NCBI RefSeq assembly: GCF_008014695.1
Contig: NZ_VOXE01000004.1
Span: 1 to 64,000, forward strand
DNA length: 64,000 nucleotides
Direction: 5' to 3'
Origin: Chryseobacterium sp.
GTDB lineage: Bacteria; Bacteroidota; Bacteroidia; Flavobacteriales; Weeksellaceae
Shown: positions 52,801 to 61,102 of the stretch, piece after piece
Position numbering within the stretch: position 1 is the first letter of the stretch
Layout: each line of letters begins with the position of its first letter
Notes under the pieces: generated by a model
Told to the model about the DNA's origin: nothing
Databases searched by the model: none
The model's input: the letters and a program-made list of their open reading frames with translations, nothing else
Program-made: the position numbers and the translations under genes

Positions 52801-54218
52801 CGAAACATTTTGCCTTCAATTCCTACCAAAGCCAATATTGGTAAATAGACAATTAAAATAATAAGTTGGCCAAAGGCTGCCGAGTTCATCATTTTTTTTG
52901 CAGAACCGGAAACCTGAATATCCATTTCTCCCTGCGAAATTTTTCCTGTTTTCAACTTCCTCATGTGATGCATGGTTGCCTCCACGATAATTACAGCACC
53001 ATCTACAATTAATCCAAAATCGATCGCCCCAAGACTCATTAAGTTTCCAGATACTCCAAAAACTTTCATCAATGCTACGGCAAATAGCATTGCTAAAGGT
53101 ATTACAGAAGCCACAATTAAGCCTGAACGAATATTCCCAAGAAAAAGAACTAAAACTAATACTACAATTAATGCCCCTTCTATTAAGTTTTTTTGCACAG
53201 TACTCATGGCTCTATCTACAAATTCACTTCTGTCTAGAAAGGGTTCTATCTCTACACCGTCAGGTAAAGTTTTCCGTATTTGGTCTATTTTATCCTTTAC
53301 TCGCCCAACTACTTCAGAAGCATTATTATCTTTCAATAGCATTACAATTCCACCAACTGCTTCTTTATCATTTCGGGTAAGTGCACCGTAGCGAGTAGCA
53401 GTCCCAAACTGAACTTTTGCAACATCTCTGATGGTTATAGGCAGACCACTCTCCGAATTTTTGACTACAATCCTTTCAATATCTGCAAGACTTGTGATCA
53501 ATCCCTGGCTTCTGATAAAATAGGCATTGGGTTTTTTATCAATATATGAACCACCAGTATTCTGATTGTTTTTTTCCAGTGCTGTGAAAATATCAGAAAT
53601 AGATAAATTGTAACTCCGTAATTGATTTATATTTAGTGCAATTTCATACTGTTTCAAAAAACCTCCAAAACTATTTACTTCTGCAATTCCCGGCGTACCT
53701 AGTAATTGTTTTCTAATAATCCAGTCTTGTATTGTTCGCAGTTTGGTAGCATCATATTTATCCTCAAAGCCAGGTTTAGCATGTACCGTATATTGGTAAA
53801 TTTCACCTAAACCAGTAGAAACTGGCGCCATTTCCGGATTTCCAAGACCGGCTGGAATGGAACTTTTGGCTTCAGGAAGCCGTTCAGAGACTTGCTGGCG
53901 TGCCCAGTAAATATCTATGTCGTCATGAAAAATAATAGTAACTACAGATAAACCAAAGCGAGAAATAGACCGCACTTCCTGAATTTCGGGAATAGTAGAC
54001 ATTGTCTGTTCGATAGGGTAAGAAATAAACTGTTCTATTTCCTGCGTTGCCAGTGATGGACTTAATGTTATTACCTGCACCTGATTATTTGTAATATCGG
54101 GTACTGCATCTATGGGAAGAGTTCGAAGGGACATAACGCCCCATATAATTAAAGCAAGTGTGAAAATCCCGATCACCAATTTATTATTGATGGAGAATTC
54201 AATGATTTTATTTAGCAT
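49815..54218 (-). CDS. czcA: CzcA-type heavy-metal RND permease fused to a TolC-like protein
   Basis: 1467 residues. Residues about 1-1035 are a full RND permease. Helix 4 reads LGAIDFGLIVDGAVIIVEAT, the HME form linked to Zn/Co/Cd/Ni and not to Cu(I). A basic linker (SRRKLKNTKIAG) and a hydrophobic stretch (SATIILLFLLSGF), likely an uncleaved or internal signal, lead to a C-terminal TolC-like domain (about 1075-1467; LNSAISASLESNPNTRVAKL, NNPDLLALKSQIEVAKEEIR, VELGISIPIFAKAQKAKIKA). It should take divalent cations from periplasm to outside with the CzcB protein. The fusion of inner and outer membrane parts in one chain occurs in Bacteroidota. Confidence 0.92.
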   Translation of the reverse strand: MLNKIIEFSINNKLVIGIFTLALIIWGVMSLRTLPIDAVPDITNNQVQVITLSPSLATQEIEQFISYPIEQTMSTIPEIQEVRSISRFGLSVVTIIFHDDIDIYWARQQVSERLPEAKSSIPAGLGNPEMAPVSTGLGEIYQYTVHAKPGFEDKYDATKLRTIQDWIIRKQLLGTPGIAEVNSFGGFLKQYEIALNINQLRSYNLSISDIFTALEKNNQNTGGSYIDKKPNAYFIRSQGLITSLADIERIVVKNSESGLPITIRDVAKVQFGTATRYGALTRNDKEAVGGIVMLLKDNNASEVVGRVKDKIDQIRKTLPDGVEIEPFLDRSEFVDRAMSTVQKNLIEGALIVVLVLVLFLGNIRSGLIVASVIPLAMLFAVALMKVFGVSGNLMSLGAIDFGLIVDGAVIIVEATMHHMRKLKTGKISQGEMDIQVSGSAKKMMNSAAFGQLIILIVYLPILALVGIEGKMFRPMAQTVSFAIFGALILSLTYVPMISSLLLSKNITHKKNFSDKMMEKFQRIYDPLINGALRFKKTVLIVAITLLGLSAVIFNSLGGEFLPTLEEGDFAVETRLLVGSSLEQTVEKIEQASSLLMKTYPEVKEVVGKIGASEIPTDPMPIEATDITILLKPKKEWTSADTREELAEKMQKTLEQVPGVTFGFSQPIQLRTNELISGVRQDVGIKIFGDDLETLSDLAKKIGALIPSIDGAEDLYVEQVSGLPQISIKLNRDNIARYGLNVEEINNAINTAFAGGVAGTVFEGEKRFDLVVRLEQGERQSIEDVKRLFVTASNGNQIPLEQVADVSYQLAPNQIQREDAKRRIIVGFNVRGRDIASVVKDVQAKIDEKIKMPTGYFITYGGQFKNLEEANKRLSIAVPVALGLILLLLYFAFGSLKYSLLIFTAIPMSAIGGIFALWLRGLPFSISAGVGFIALFGVAVLNGIVLITEFNQLKKQGMKDIKQRILAGTAIRLRPVLMTATVASLGFLPMALATGAGGEVQKPLATVVIGGLFTATFLTLVLLPVLYSYVENIKPSRRKLKNTKIAGSATIILLFLLSGFNNGVKGQITTNSYSSSSLGTIDLNSAISASLESNPNTRVAKLGEEYQSALKGSVKDYGKTNINLTFGQYNSLIAYDNNITISQNIPNPVYLKRLTELADANINASKMQAGIYKNQITYQVKSIYYSLLYRKEQRKLNEDLITLYEKILRAADIRFRTGETNILERYNANTRLQEAISQKLQTEEYIKIHLEQLKRYTGNQTIEDITDKTLTEKFLDVSPQSAIFNNNPDLLALKSQIEVAKEEIRVEKSRLLPDFSVGYFNQSLVGNFEKNGVSKFYGVDKRFQGVELGISIPIFAKAQKAKIKAAEINQQIQEAKVDAFSFSLSQRGSTLLSDLKRLQIQINFYRETALPQAKLLITKSQRAFEVGEMDYYQVSQSINNAVEVQKQYIESLNQYNQTAIELELISGL

Positions 54219-54308
54219 TGATAAAGAAAATTAGATTAAAGTAAAATTTAGATAACAAAAATTACCAGTTCGCAAAAGAGTACAAACCGTTATTTTTATT
54301 TAATGATA

Positions 54309-54635
54309 CTAACCTAATTGAGGCGGTTGCCAGACACTGCCAAAGTAGTTGGAGTATGGATTTGGAATATGAAAAAATTCTGATGAATAGAATTCGTTTG
54401 AAAAATGATAAATAAAGTTGGCAGGAATTTGTTGATATACTACCACATTTCTACCACAACAACTGCAGGAGCAAAATGATGAACAAGAATCGTCTTTATG
54501 TTTTTGTGAATGGTTTTCCTTCGCATTTTCAATTTTAGTAGTAGCCACCTCAAAAGTGCTTTGTTCATTATCAGAACAAGGCATACTAAACAAGACTGCT
54601 AAATAAACTGTTAATATGTAGTTGAAAATCTTCAC
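54309..54635 (-). CDS. DUF6660-type small Cys-rich protein ending in WQPP
   Basis: 108 residues from GTG 54635. Signal region ending in FSMPC (possible lipidation), a Lys/His linker KENHSQKHKDDS, a Cys cluster CSSFCSCSCCGR and an end GSVWQPPQLG. It sits upstream of the czcA fusion on the same strand. The WQPP end and Cys cluster resemble the first product of copper module 1. A -7 box TAACTTTG at 54641-54648 lies only 5 bases before the GTG, so the transcript may be nearly leaderless, or the start may be wrong. Function unknown; metal binding is likely. Confidence 0.7.
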   Translation of the reverse strand: MKIFNYILTVYLAVLFSMPCSDNEQSTFEVATTKIENAKENHSQKHKDDSCSSFCSCSCCGRNVVVYQQIPANFIYHFSNEFYSSEFFHIPNPYSNYFGSVWQPPQLG

Positions 54636-54783
54636 CTTTGCAAAGTTAAATAAAAAATTGCTACCGGAAATTATATTATTCTTGATTTTTCGACAATCCG
54701 AAAAAGAGTAAATCCTTCAATAAATTCTAAAAAATCACCTGATATTATTTCATCTTCTATCATAAATCTGTTCTTTTACAATC

Positions 54784-54996
54784 TTGAAGAAAATAATTTC
54801 GATATCATTTCTACTTATTTTTCTGTGTGCCAATACAGAATTGGGTGAAATGTTGAAATTTCCAAACTTGATACAGCATTTTGTAAAGCATAGTACGAAT
54901 AAGAAAGAACACTCTCTTTCATTTTTAGGTTTTGTGAAAAATCATTATGATAGTGAGAAATCGCATTCGGATTCTGACCAACACATTTTCCGGTAA
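54784..54996 (+). CDS. Small hypothetical protein, possibly truncated
   Basis: 70 residues starting with TTG; no in-frame ATG exists upstream before a stop. Signal peptide-like start (IISISFLLIFLCANTELGEM) and the segment LKFPNLIQHFVKHSTNKKEH then SLSFLGFVKNHYD, which recurs, as I recall it, in ~130-residue uncharacterised Bacteroidota proteins near metal genes. The usual acidic C-terminus appears cut short, so the gene may be broken. It is divergent from the Zn/Cd operon. Confidence 0.45.
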   Translation: MKKIISISFLLIFLCANTELGEMLKFPNLIQHFVKHSTNKKEHSLSFLGFVKNHYDSEKSHSDSDQHIFR

Positions 54997-55019
54997 GTGG
55001 AATCACAGCAAGTTCAAAT

Positions 55020-55366
55020 ATTAAAATTGACGGTAATTACTACTCGGTAAGTCCTTTGGCTCTGCGTGAAAAAGCAGAAATCTTCTGGCTGAATAAGCGC
55101 GAGTACTGCGTTATAAAAAGTCCGGTTTTTGGCAATGTTGTCATGATCGAAGTTGGGGCAACAATGGTTGGAAGTATGATTCAAACTTATCAAGGTACGA
55201 ATTTAAAAAAAGGGAAGAAAAAGGTTATTTTAAATTTGGCGGTTCGACAGTTGTCCTTTTATTTGAGAAAAACAAAATTAAAATCGATCATGATTTATTG
55301 GTTAATACCTCGAAAGGTCTTGAAACTACAATAAAAATGGGTGAAAGAATTGGAGAAAAATTTTAA
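55020..55366 (+). pseudogene. Phosphatidylserine decarboxylase, frameshifted C-terminal half
   Basis: The plus strand reads [60 protein letters not shown], then a one-base deletion near 55215 and, in the next frame, [20 protein letters not shown] and [20 protein letters not shown] to the TAA at 55364-55366. This is the second half of a PSD proenzyme, including the GGST cleavage site where the pyruvoyl group forms. The N-terminal half is missing. It is a dead copy in an odd place for a phospholipid gene. Confidence 0.8.
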
Positions 55367-55428
55367 AAAACTCCATTTATTTGAAGTATAAAAAATATTC
55401 CTCTAAATTTTATTTTGCTCTTATTTAC

Positions 55429-55452
55429 ATTAATCGTAATATTGCAATTAAT
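55429..55452. promoter_or_regulatory. Probable ArsR operator
   Basis: An imperfect 24-bp palindrome centred on AATATT (ATTAATCGTAAT-ATTGCAATTAAT) ends 8 bases before the arsR ATG. ArsR/SmtB dimers bind such 12-2-12-like repeats over the promoter and leave on metalloid binding. Confidence 0.6.
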
Positions 55453-55460
55453 AAAACATA

Positions 55461-55793
55461 ATGGGAAGTTCAAAAACAGAAAAGTTTACGGAAGAGCAAA
55501 ATAAAATTGCATTATTTGCGAAAGTATTCGGACATCCTGCAAGAGTAGCGATTTTACAACATTTGTTTAAAATTAATGCTTGCATTTGCGGAGATCTGGT
55601 AAACGAAATTGGATTGGCCCAACCAACAATTTCGCAACATTTAAAAGAACTAAAAATTTTAGGTTTGATCAAAGGAACCGTGGAAGGAACAAGTGTTTGC
55701 TACTGTATTAATAATGAAAATTGGTTAGCAATGAAAACTGTAATGACTGAATTTCTAGACCAAGACTTAACCGAAAGCCAAGATTGCTGTTAA
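55461..55793 (+). CDS. arsR: ArsR/SmtB-family arsenic-responsive repressor
   Basis: 110 residues. Winged helix with FGHPARVAILQHLFKINACI then CGDLVNEIGLAQPTISQHLK. C41 and C43 (ACICGDL) lie in the helix used for As(III) binding in ArsR proteins, and the chain ends in DCC, which may give further thiols. It heads the operon ArsR-DUF6428-ArsC-Acr3, with a 24-bp palindrome just upstream. It should dissociate from DNA upon arsenite binding. Confidence 0.92.
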   Translation: MGSSKTEKFTEEQNKIALFAKVFGHPARVAILQHLFKINACICGDLVNEIGLAQPTISQHLKELKILGLIKGTVEGTSVCYCINNENWLAMKTVMTEFLDQDLTESQDCC

Positions 55794-55841
55794 AAAAATT
55801 TGAATGTATTGATCATATAATCGCAATAAACGAATAAAGTT

Positions 55842-56309
55842 ATGAAATTATCACAAGTAAAATCAGTATTAAAAGAACTGGAAACTATAGGTTTTCAATT
55901 ACCAAACGGAGAATTAGTACCAAATCACTTTCACGTTACAGAAGTCGGTAAAATCACAAAACATTTTATCGATTGTGGTGGAACTGAAAGAAAAGAAGAA
56001 GTCGTAAATTTCCAACTATGGAATGCAAATGATTACGACCACAGATTGCATCCAGAAAAGTTGTTGAACATCATTGAACTTTCGGAAAAAGTTTTAAAAA
56101 TAGCAGATTTAGAAATCGAAGTAGAATACCAAGCGGATACAATTGGAAAATTCGGACTTGATTTTGACGGGCAACATTTCTTATTGACATCTAAACAAAC
56201 TGATTGTTTGGCTAAAGACCAATGTGGCATTCACGCTGAAAAACCTAAAAAGATTTTATCTGAAATTCAAACTGCAACTTCTTGTGCACCCGGAAGTGGT
56301 TGTTGCTAA
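55842..56309 (+). CDS. DUF6428 protein of the arsenic operon
   Basis: 155 residues, no signal peptide. Sequence blocks are GELVPNHFHVTEVGKITKHF, IDCGGTERKEEVVNFQLWNA and HRLHPEKLLNIIELSEKVLK. The end is TSCAPGSGCC, with C-G-C-C type thiols. The family is regularly found between arsR and arsC in Bacteroidota, and the Cys tail suggests arsenite handling or transfer, but this has not been shown as far as I know. Start is 48 bases after arsR. Confidence 0.8.
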   Translation: MKLSQVKSVLKELETIGFQLPNGELVPNHFHVTEVGKITKHFIDCGGTERKEEVVNFQLWNANDYDHRLHPEKLLNIIELSEKVLKIADLEIEVEYQADTIGKFGLDFDGQHFLLTSKQTDCLAKDQCGIHAEKPKKILSEIQTATSCAPGSGCC

Positions 56310-56323
56310 AAAAAATCAAAAAA

Positions 56324-56956
56324 ATGAAGACAACAAAGCGAACTCTATTTTTAGAAATACAAAATTTAATCAAAGAATTAAAACCTCATACCATTTCAAG
56401 CGAACGTAAAGCAGTTTTACAACCGCTAACTGATTTTATTTGGGCAGAGGTTTCAAAAAATCAAGAAATCCGTATCAACTTTATCTGCACTCACAATTCA
56501 CGAAGAAGTCATTTATCACAAGTTTGGGCGCAAACAATGGCAAACTACTTCAATATCAGAAACGTATTTTGTTATTCGGGCGGAACAGAAGCAACCGCAC
56601 TTTTTCCAATGGTTGCAGAAACTTTGCAAAATTCAGGTTTTCAGATAAACACAATTTCTAAAAATGATAATCCTGTTTATTCCATTAAATATGCAGATAA
56701 CGAGCATCCAATAATTGGATTTTCAAAGAAATTGAATGATGATTTTAACCCAAAATCTGGTTTTTGTGCAGTTCTTACTTGTGATTCTGCAAATGAAGCC
56801 TGCCCAATTGTGTTTGGCGCAGAAAAACGAATTCCTATCACTTTTGAAGACCCAAAAGTATTTGACGATACACCACAACAAGCAGAAAAGTACAATGAAA
56901 GAAGTCTGCAAATAGCAACTGAAATGTTTTACGTTTTCTCTCAAATAAATTCATAA
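56324..56956 (+). CDS. arsC: Arsenate reductase, LMW protein tyrosine phosphatase-like
   Basis: About 210 residues from ATG 56324, chosen for AAAA-ATG context and because an earlier start would run into the DUF6428 tail. The nucleophile loop is FICTHNSRRSH (C55xxxxxR) and the two resolving cysteines are C153 and C160 (TCDSANEACP). That triad spacing equals the thioredoxin-coupled ArsC class. It is longer than the usual 130 residues because of a ~50-residue N-terminal helical part and inserts. It reduces arsenate to arsenite, which Acr3 then exports. Confidence 0.88.
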   Translation: MKTTKRTLFLEIQNLIKELKPHTISSERKAVLQPLTDFIWAEVSKNQEIRINFICTHNSRRSHLSQVWAQTMANYFNIRNVFCYSGGTEATALFPMVAETLQNSGFQINTISKNDNPVYSIKYADNEHPIIGFSKKLNDDFNPKSGFCAVLTCDSANEACPIVFGAEKRIPITFEDPKVFDDTPQQAEKYNERSLQIATEMFYVFSQINS

Positions 56957-56959
56957 AAA

Positions 56960-58006
56960 ATGGCTTCAAAAAAATTAAGTTTTCTAAATAGAAATCTAAC
57001 GCTTTGGATATTTGTCGCAATGGCAATAGGAGTTGGACTTGGGTATTTTATTCCAACATTTCCAAACATCATCAATTCATTTAGTAGCGGAACTACAAAT
57101 ATTCCGATTGCAATCGGTTTGATTTTGATGATGTATCCACCATTGGCAAAAGTCAATTATTCATTATTGCCAAAGGTTTTCAGAAACACAAAAATCCTTT
57201 CTATTTCGCTCATTCTTAATTGGATAATTGGTCCCGTTTTAATGTTTGTTTTAGCAATTACATTTTTGCGAGATTATCCCGAATATATGGTTGGTCTTAT
57301 TTTAATTGGTTTGGCTCGTTGCATAGCAATGGTCTTGGTTTGGAACGACCTTGCAGAAGGAAGTAGCGAATATGGATCAGGTTTAGTCGCTTTAAATACT
57401 ATTTTTCAAGTTTTTGCCTATAGTTTTTATGCCTGGATTTTTATCACAGTTCTACCTCCGTATTTCGGTTTTGATGGTGCAATTGTGGATATTTCAATCG
57501 GAACTATTGCAGAAAGTGTCGCCATTTATTTAGGTATTCCGTTTGTAATGGGAATTTTAAGCAGACTTATTTTAGTAAAAATAAAAGGCGAAGAATGGTA
57601 TACCAACAAATTCATTCCGACAATTTCGCCCATAACTTTAATTGCGCTTTTATTTACCATTGTAGTAATGTTCTCGCTAAAAGGAGAATTGATTGTGAAA
57701 ATACCAATGGACGTTGTGATTATAGCTGTTCCTTTGCTTACTTACTTTACGGTAATGTTTATCATTGGATTTTTCGTTACCAAAGCATCAGGAGCAGAAT
57801 ATGATAAAACGACAGCGGTAGCATTTACAGCAGCAGGGAATAATTTTGAGTTAGCGATTGCAGTAGCGATTGCAGTTTTCGGATTGAATTCTGGGCAAGC
57901 GTTTGCAGGAGTGATTGGTCCTTTAGTCGAAGTTCCAGCACTGATTTTATTGGTTCGGGTTTCCTTTTGGTTACGGCAAAAATATTTCATAAAAAATAAT
58001 ATTTAG
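56960..58006 (+). CDS. acr3: Acr3-family arsenite efflux permease
   Basis: 348 residues, ten membrane helices. Essential residues are seen in [18 protein letters not shown] (C121 in helix 4) and [20 protein letters not shown] in helix 9. It exports arsenite using the proton gradient. It starts 3 bases after arsC, closing the operon. In many Bacteroidota the order arsR-DUF6428-arsC-acr3 is kept. Confidence 0.93.
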   Translation: MASKKLSFLNRNLTLWIFVAMAIGVGLGYFIPTFPNIINSFSSGTTNIPIAIGLILMMYPPLAKVNYSLLPKVFRNTKILSISLILNWIIGPVLMFVLAITFLRDYPEYMVGLILIGLARCIAMVLVWNDLAEGSSEYGSGLVALNTIFQVFAYSFYAWIFITVLPPYFGFDGAIVDISIGTIAESVAIYLGIPFVMGILSRLILVKIKGEEWYTNKFIPTISPITLIALLFTIVVMFSLKGELIVKIPMDVVIIAVPLLTYFTVMFIIGFFVTKASGAEYDKTTAVAFTAAGNNFELAIAVAIAVFGLNSGQAFAGVIGPLVEVPALILLVRVSFWLRQKYFIKNNI

Positions 58007-58232
58007 GTCTGCAGAGTTTAAAGAATTGCATCATCATCAGTAAATAAATTTTCTATTTCAGAAAAAGAATAAACCGCTATTAAAGGCCAATCTATAATGA
58101 ATTAATTATACAACTGGAGTCCACAAGCTCAAAGCATTACCATTCACAGACGACAATTGTTCAGCATCACCTTCAGGAATTGAGATCTTCATACGGTAAA
58201 TTAAGTCTCTTGGAAAAAAAGATGTGAAAATT

Positions 58233-58481
58233 TTATTTATTTAAAATATTCCTTTTGATGATTGTTCCCAAATCTTTCTCCGAAAACCATATATCTTCGG
58301 GATGAAGATGAAGAACGGGAGCTTGTTGGCATCTATTATTACAATCCATTTTTTCAATTTCGATTATATTTTTCAGATTATATTTCTTTACATAGAAATC
58401 TAAAAGTTTCCCCTTTTTCTTCCTACAATTTACGCCATTACACCAATAAATAATGGGCTTGCTGTTGTTAGAATCTTCCAT
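58233..58481 (-). CDS. Small (2Fe-2S) ferredoxin-like thioredoxin-fold protein
   Basis: 82 residues. The four Cys pattern (WCNGVNCRKKKGK, then MDCNNRCQQAPVLHLHPEDI) and the final DIWFSEKDLGTIIKRNIL match thioredoxin-like [2Fe-2S] ferredoxins related to the NuoE fold. It could carry an iron-sulfur cluster and transfer electrons. It converges with acr3 and lies upstream of copper module 2 on the other side, so no operon partner is evident. Confidence 0.7.
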   Translation of the reverse strand: MEDSNNSKPIIYWCNGVNCRKKKGKLLDFYVKKYNLKNIIEIEKMDCNNRCQQAPVLHLHPEDIWFSEKDLGTIIKRNILNK

Positions 58482-58701
58482 AGTGTTATTGTTTATTGTA
58501 ATTGATTTTTAGTCATTTAGATTAATTTGTCGGTTGTAATGTATAAGCGCTCTGTTTGCAATTTTTTTTAAGTTTATAATATAATTAATGCCCTCAAAAG
58601 TGTTCATAGCGTCTTAATAACAATTTTGCACCCAATTTTTACTTCACCGCAAGGCTTCATATTTTTATAATTGTTTAAGTAATAGAAAAACATTAAAAAT
58701 A

Positions 58702-58734
58702 AAATCCGTCCCACTTTAAAAAGGAGACGGATTT
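58702..58734 (-). terminator. Terminator of copper module 2
   Basis: AAATCCGTC (58702-58710) pairs with GACGGATTT (58726-58734); on the minus strand a T-rich tail follows. It is 26 bases beyond the oxidase stop. Between 58482 and 58701 no gene was seen. Confidence 0.7.
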
Positions 58735-58759
58735 AAAAATTTTATTGGATATTTTTTAT

Positions 58760-61102
58760 CTAATACATGAAGGTTAAACCCGCTCCAAATCCATATTCAC
58801 TGTCGTAATTTGTGGAAACTGAAACCCATTTTTGAAGGATATATTTTAAGCCAAAATCAAATTCTTTGTCTGAATTAACGGCAAAATTTCCACGAATTCT
58901 GGGTGAAATTGGAATTCCTTCTCGGCCTAATTCCAAACGTACTTTTCCATTATGGTCTATGTTTGCATCGGCCATCACCAAGAATGGAAGAAGGTAGCGA
59001 ACTCCGGCAATGGCTACATTTTGATTCTGCGGCATTACATTTTGCCCGAACCAGGTTTTTGCCATATCATGATTTTTGTTACTTCTAAAACCGACATAAG
59101 GCATCGCCCATTGGTATTTTCCTAAAAACCGACCCACTTTTACACTTCCTTCGTAATGTGTAAAATCATAATTACTGTGTAATTCATTCACATTCAACCA
59201 TCTTGCTCCTAACATCGTCATGTTTTCAAAATGAAATTTATTAGATGCTACATCCAACATTGCTGTGGTATTGATCATTCGGTTTTTGCTTAGGAACTTT
59301 TGGTATGAAGCTTCTTTATCCGGTAATTGTGGATTGGGTGCTGAATTTTCATAATTGAAAACTCTTCCCATTCCACTCATCATGTGATATAAAATATGAC
59401 AGTGGAAAAACCAGTCTCCGTCCTGATTTGCGGCAAATTCTATCGTCACAGTTTCCATCGGTGCAATGTCAATTACATTTTTTAAAGGTGCATATTCCCC
59501 TTTAGCGTTCACTACGCGGAAATCATGACCGTGAAGATGCATTGGATGTCGCATCATGGAATTATTGTACATGGTAATTCTCACGACCTGACCTTTTTTA
59601 ATTAAAATTTTATCACTTTCAGCGACCGTTTTATTATCTAATGTCCAGAGATAATTACGCATGTTGCCTTCCAAAGTAAACATTAAATCCTTTACATTAT
59701 CATTGGGCAAAATAGTTTTGAAGGGAGATTTTAACATATTATAGTTAAGACGCTTGATTGGTTTTTCATCTGAAGTTCCCATGTCATGGTCGCTGTGATC
59801 CATGTTCATTTTACCATCATCCATTTTAATGTCAGATTTCGTTCCCATCATTTCCATCATGTGATGCATGGTTTTCATGCGCTGGCTTTCTGACAATTCC
59901 GGATACATTACTTCATTCATATCCATCACCTGGTTACCCATCGTCATGCTCATCGGCTTCATGTCGCCGCTCATTAACATCATATCGTTCATCATCTTCA
60001 TGCCTTCAAACAGCATCAGTTTCGGTAAGTTTGGCGCATCCACTTTTGCGCCGTCTCCTAAATAAAGTGAGGCATAACCTTGCCGGTCTTCCGAAGTTGC
60101 ACGAAATTCAAAACTTTTATTTTCCGGAACAGTAACTTCAATATCATAAGATTCGGAAACGCCCACAATTAAACGGTCAACATCCACAGGTTCTACCTCA
60201 TTACCATCAGTTCCAATAACGGTGATTTTTCCACCGCCATAATTTAACCAAAAATAAGAGGAAGAGGCGCCATTTGCTACTCGAAGCCTCACTTTATCTC
60301 CGGCTTTTAAGTTTTTGTAGTTAGAAGAAATTTGTCCATTAATTAGGAAATTATTGTAGTAAACGTCACTCACGTCCATGGCTTCCATTCTTTTCCACTC
60401 ATTAAGCAATTTGGTTCCGAAATGTCCTTTTCCGATGGCTTCAGAATAACTCTGAACAGTACCTTTTTTTATGGCCCAATAATCTCCACGATCCATGTGC
60501 AATCTTCGCATGATCTGTTTTGGGTTTTCATCGGTCCACTCTCCCAAAATCACCGGAATGTCTGCCGCGAACTTTTTACTTGGCTGACTATCTCTTTTAT
60601 TAAAAACCAAAACACCATTCATCCCGATCTGTTCCTGAGTTCCCTCATGAGAATGATACCAATAAGTACCATTTTGAGAAATACGGAATTTGTAAAGATG
60701 CGTTTCACCAGGTTTCACTTCTTTCGTAGTTAAATAAGGAACACCGTCCATTTCATTGGGTAGAATAACACCGTGCCAGTGAAGTCCAGTATTTTCCTTT
60801 AACTGATTATGCAGATAAATTTCAGCCGTGTCGCCTTCTGTAAAATATAAAGTTGGCGCCATTAATTTGCCATTGATGGCAATTGCTCTGGCTGGTTTTC
60901 CGGTGAAATTTACGAGCGAGTCTTTTACAAAGAGATCATAACGAACTGTTTTACCTCCAAAAGAAATTTTGCCACTGCCATCTTCTTTTGCAGTCTCTTT
61001 TTTCTCCATGTGCATGTTGTGGTCCTGAGAAAATCCCTGAACCGACACGACCAGAAAAAGAAACGTGCATAATTTTAAAAAGCTGGGTATTTTATTTTTC
61101 AT
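58760..61102 (-). CDS. CopA-type multicopper oxidase with C-terminal CopB-like barrel, copper module 2
   Basis: 780 residues. Signal peptide to about GFSQ, then three cupredoxin domains with HWHG (108-111), WYHSH (148-152), HPMHLHG and HCHILYHMMSGM. A Met/His-rich insert (MKPMSMTMGNQVMDMNEVMY) is present. The last ~180 residues match the barrel part of the first oxidase (LGREGIPISPRIRGNFAVNS, VSTNYDSEYGFGAGLTFMY). It lacks the two N-terminal zinc-ribbon motifs of that protein. It should oxidise Cu(I) in the periplasm. Its start overlaps the DUF305 gene by 11 bases. Confidence 0.92.
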   Translation of the reverse strand: MKNKIPSFLKLCTFLFLVVSVQGFSQDHNMHMEKKETAKEDGSGKISFGGKTVRYDLFVKDSLVNFTGKPARAIAINGKLMAPTLYFTEGDTAEIYLHNQLKENTGLHWHGVILPNEMDGVPYLTTKEVKPGETHLYKFRISQNGTYWYHSHEGTQEQIGMNGVLVFNKRDSQPSKKFAADIPVILGEWTDENPKQIMRRLHMDRGDYWAIKKGTVQSYSEAIGKGHFGTKLLNEWKRMEAMDVSDVYYNNFLINGQISSNYKNLKAGDKVRLRVANGASSSYFWLNYGGGKITVIGTDGNEVEPVDVDRLIVGVSESYDIEVTVPENKSFEFRATSEDRQGYASLYLGDGAKVDAPNLPKLMLFEGMKMMNDMMLMSGDMKPMSMTMGNQVMDMNEVMYPELSESQRMKTMHHMMEMMGTKSDIKMDDGKMNMDHSDHDMGTSDEKPIKRLNYNMLKSPFKTILPNDNVKDLMFTLEGNMRNYLWTLDNKTVAESDKILIKKGQVVRITMYNNSMMRHPMHLHGHDFRVVNAKGEYAPLKNVIDIAPMETVTIEFAANQDGDWFFHCHILYHMMSGMGRVFNYENSAPNPQLPDKEASYQKFLSKNRMINTTAMLDVASNKFHFENMTMLGARWLNVNELHSNYDFTHYEGSVKVGRFLGKYQWAMPYVGFRSNKNHDMAKTWFGQNVMPQNQNVAIAGVRYLLPFLVMADANIDHNGKVRLELGREGIPISPRIRGNFAVNSDKEFDFGLKYILQKWVSVSTNYDSEYGFGAGLTFMY

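Noticed and set aside
52972-53391. A 139-codon plus-strand frame
   Set aside because: Antisense shadow of the CzcA-type permease, which is a well-supported long gene.
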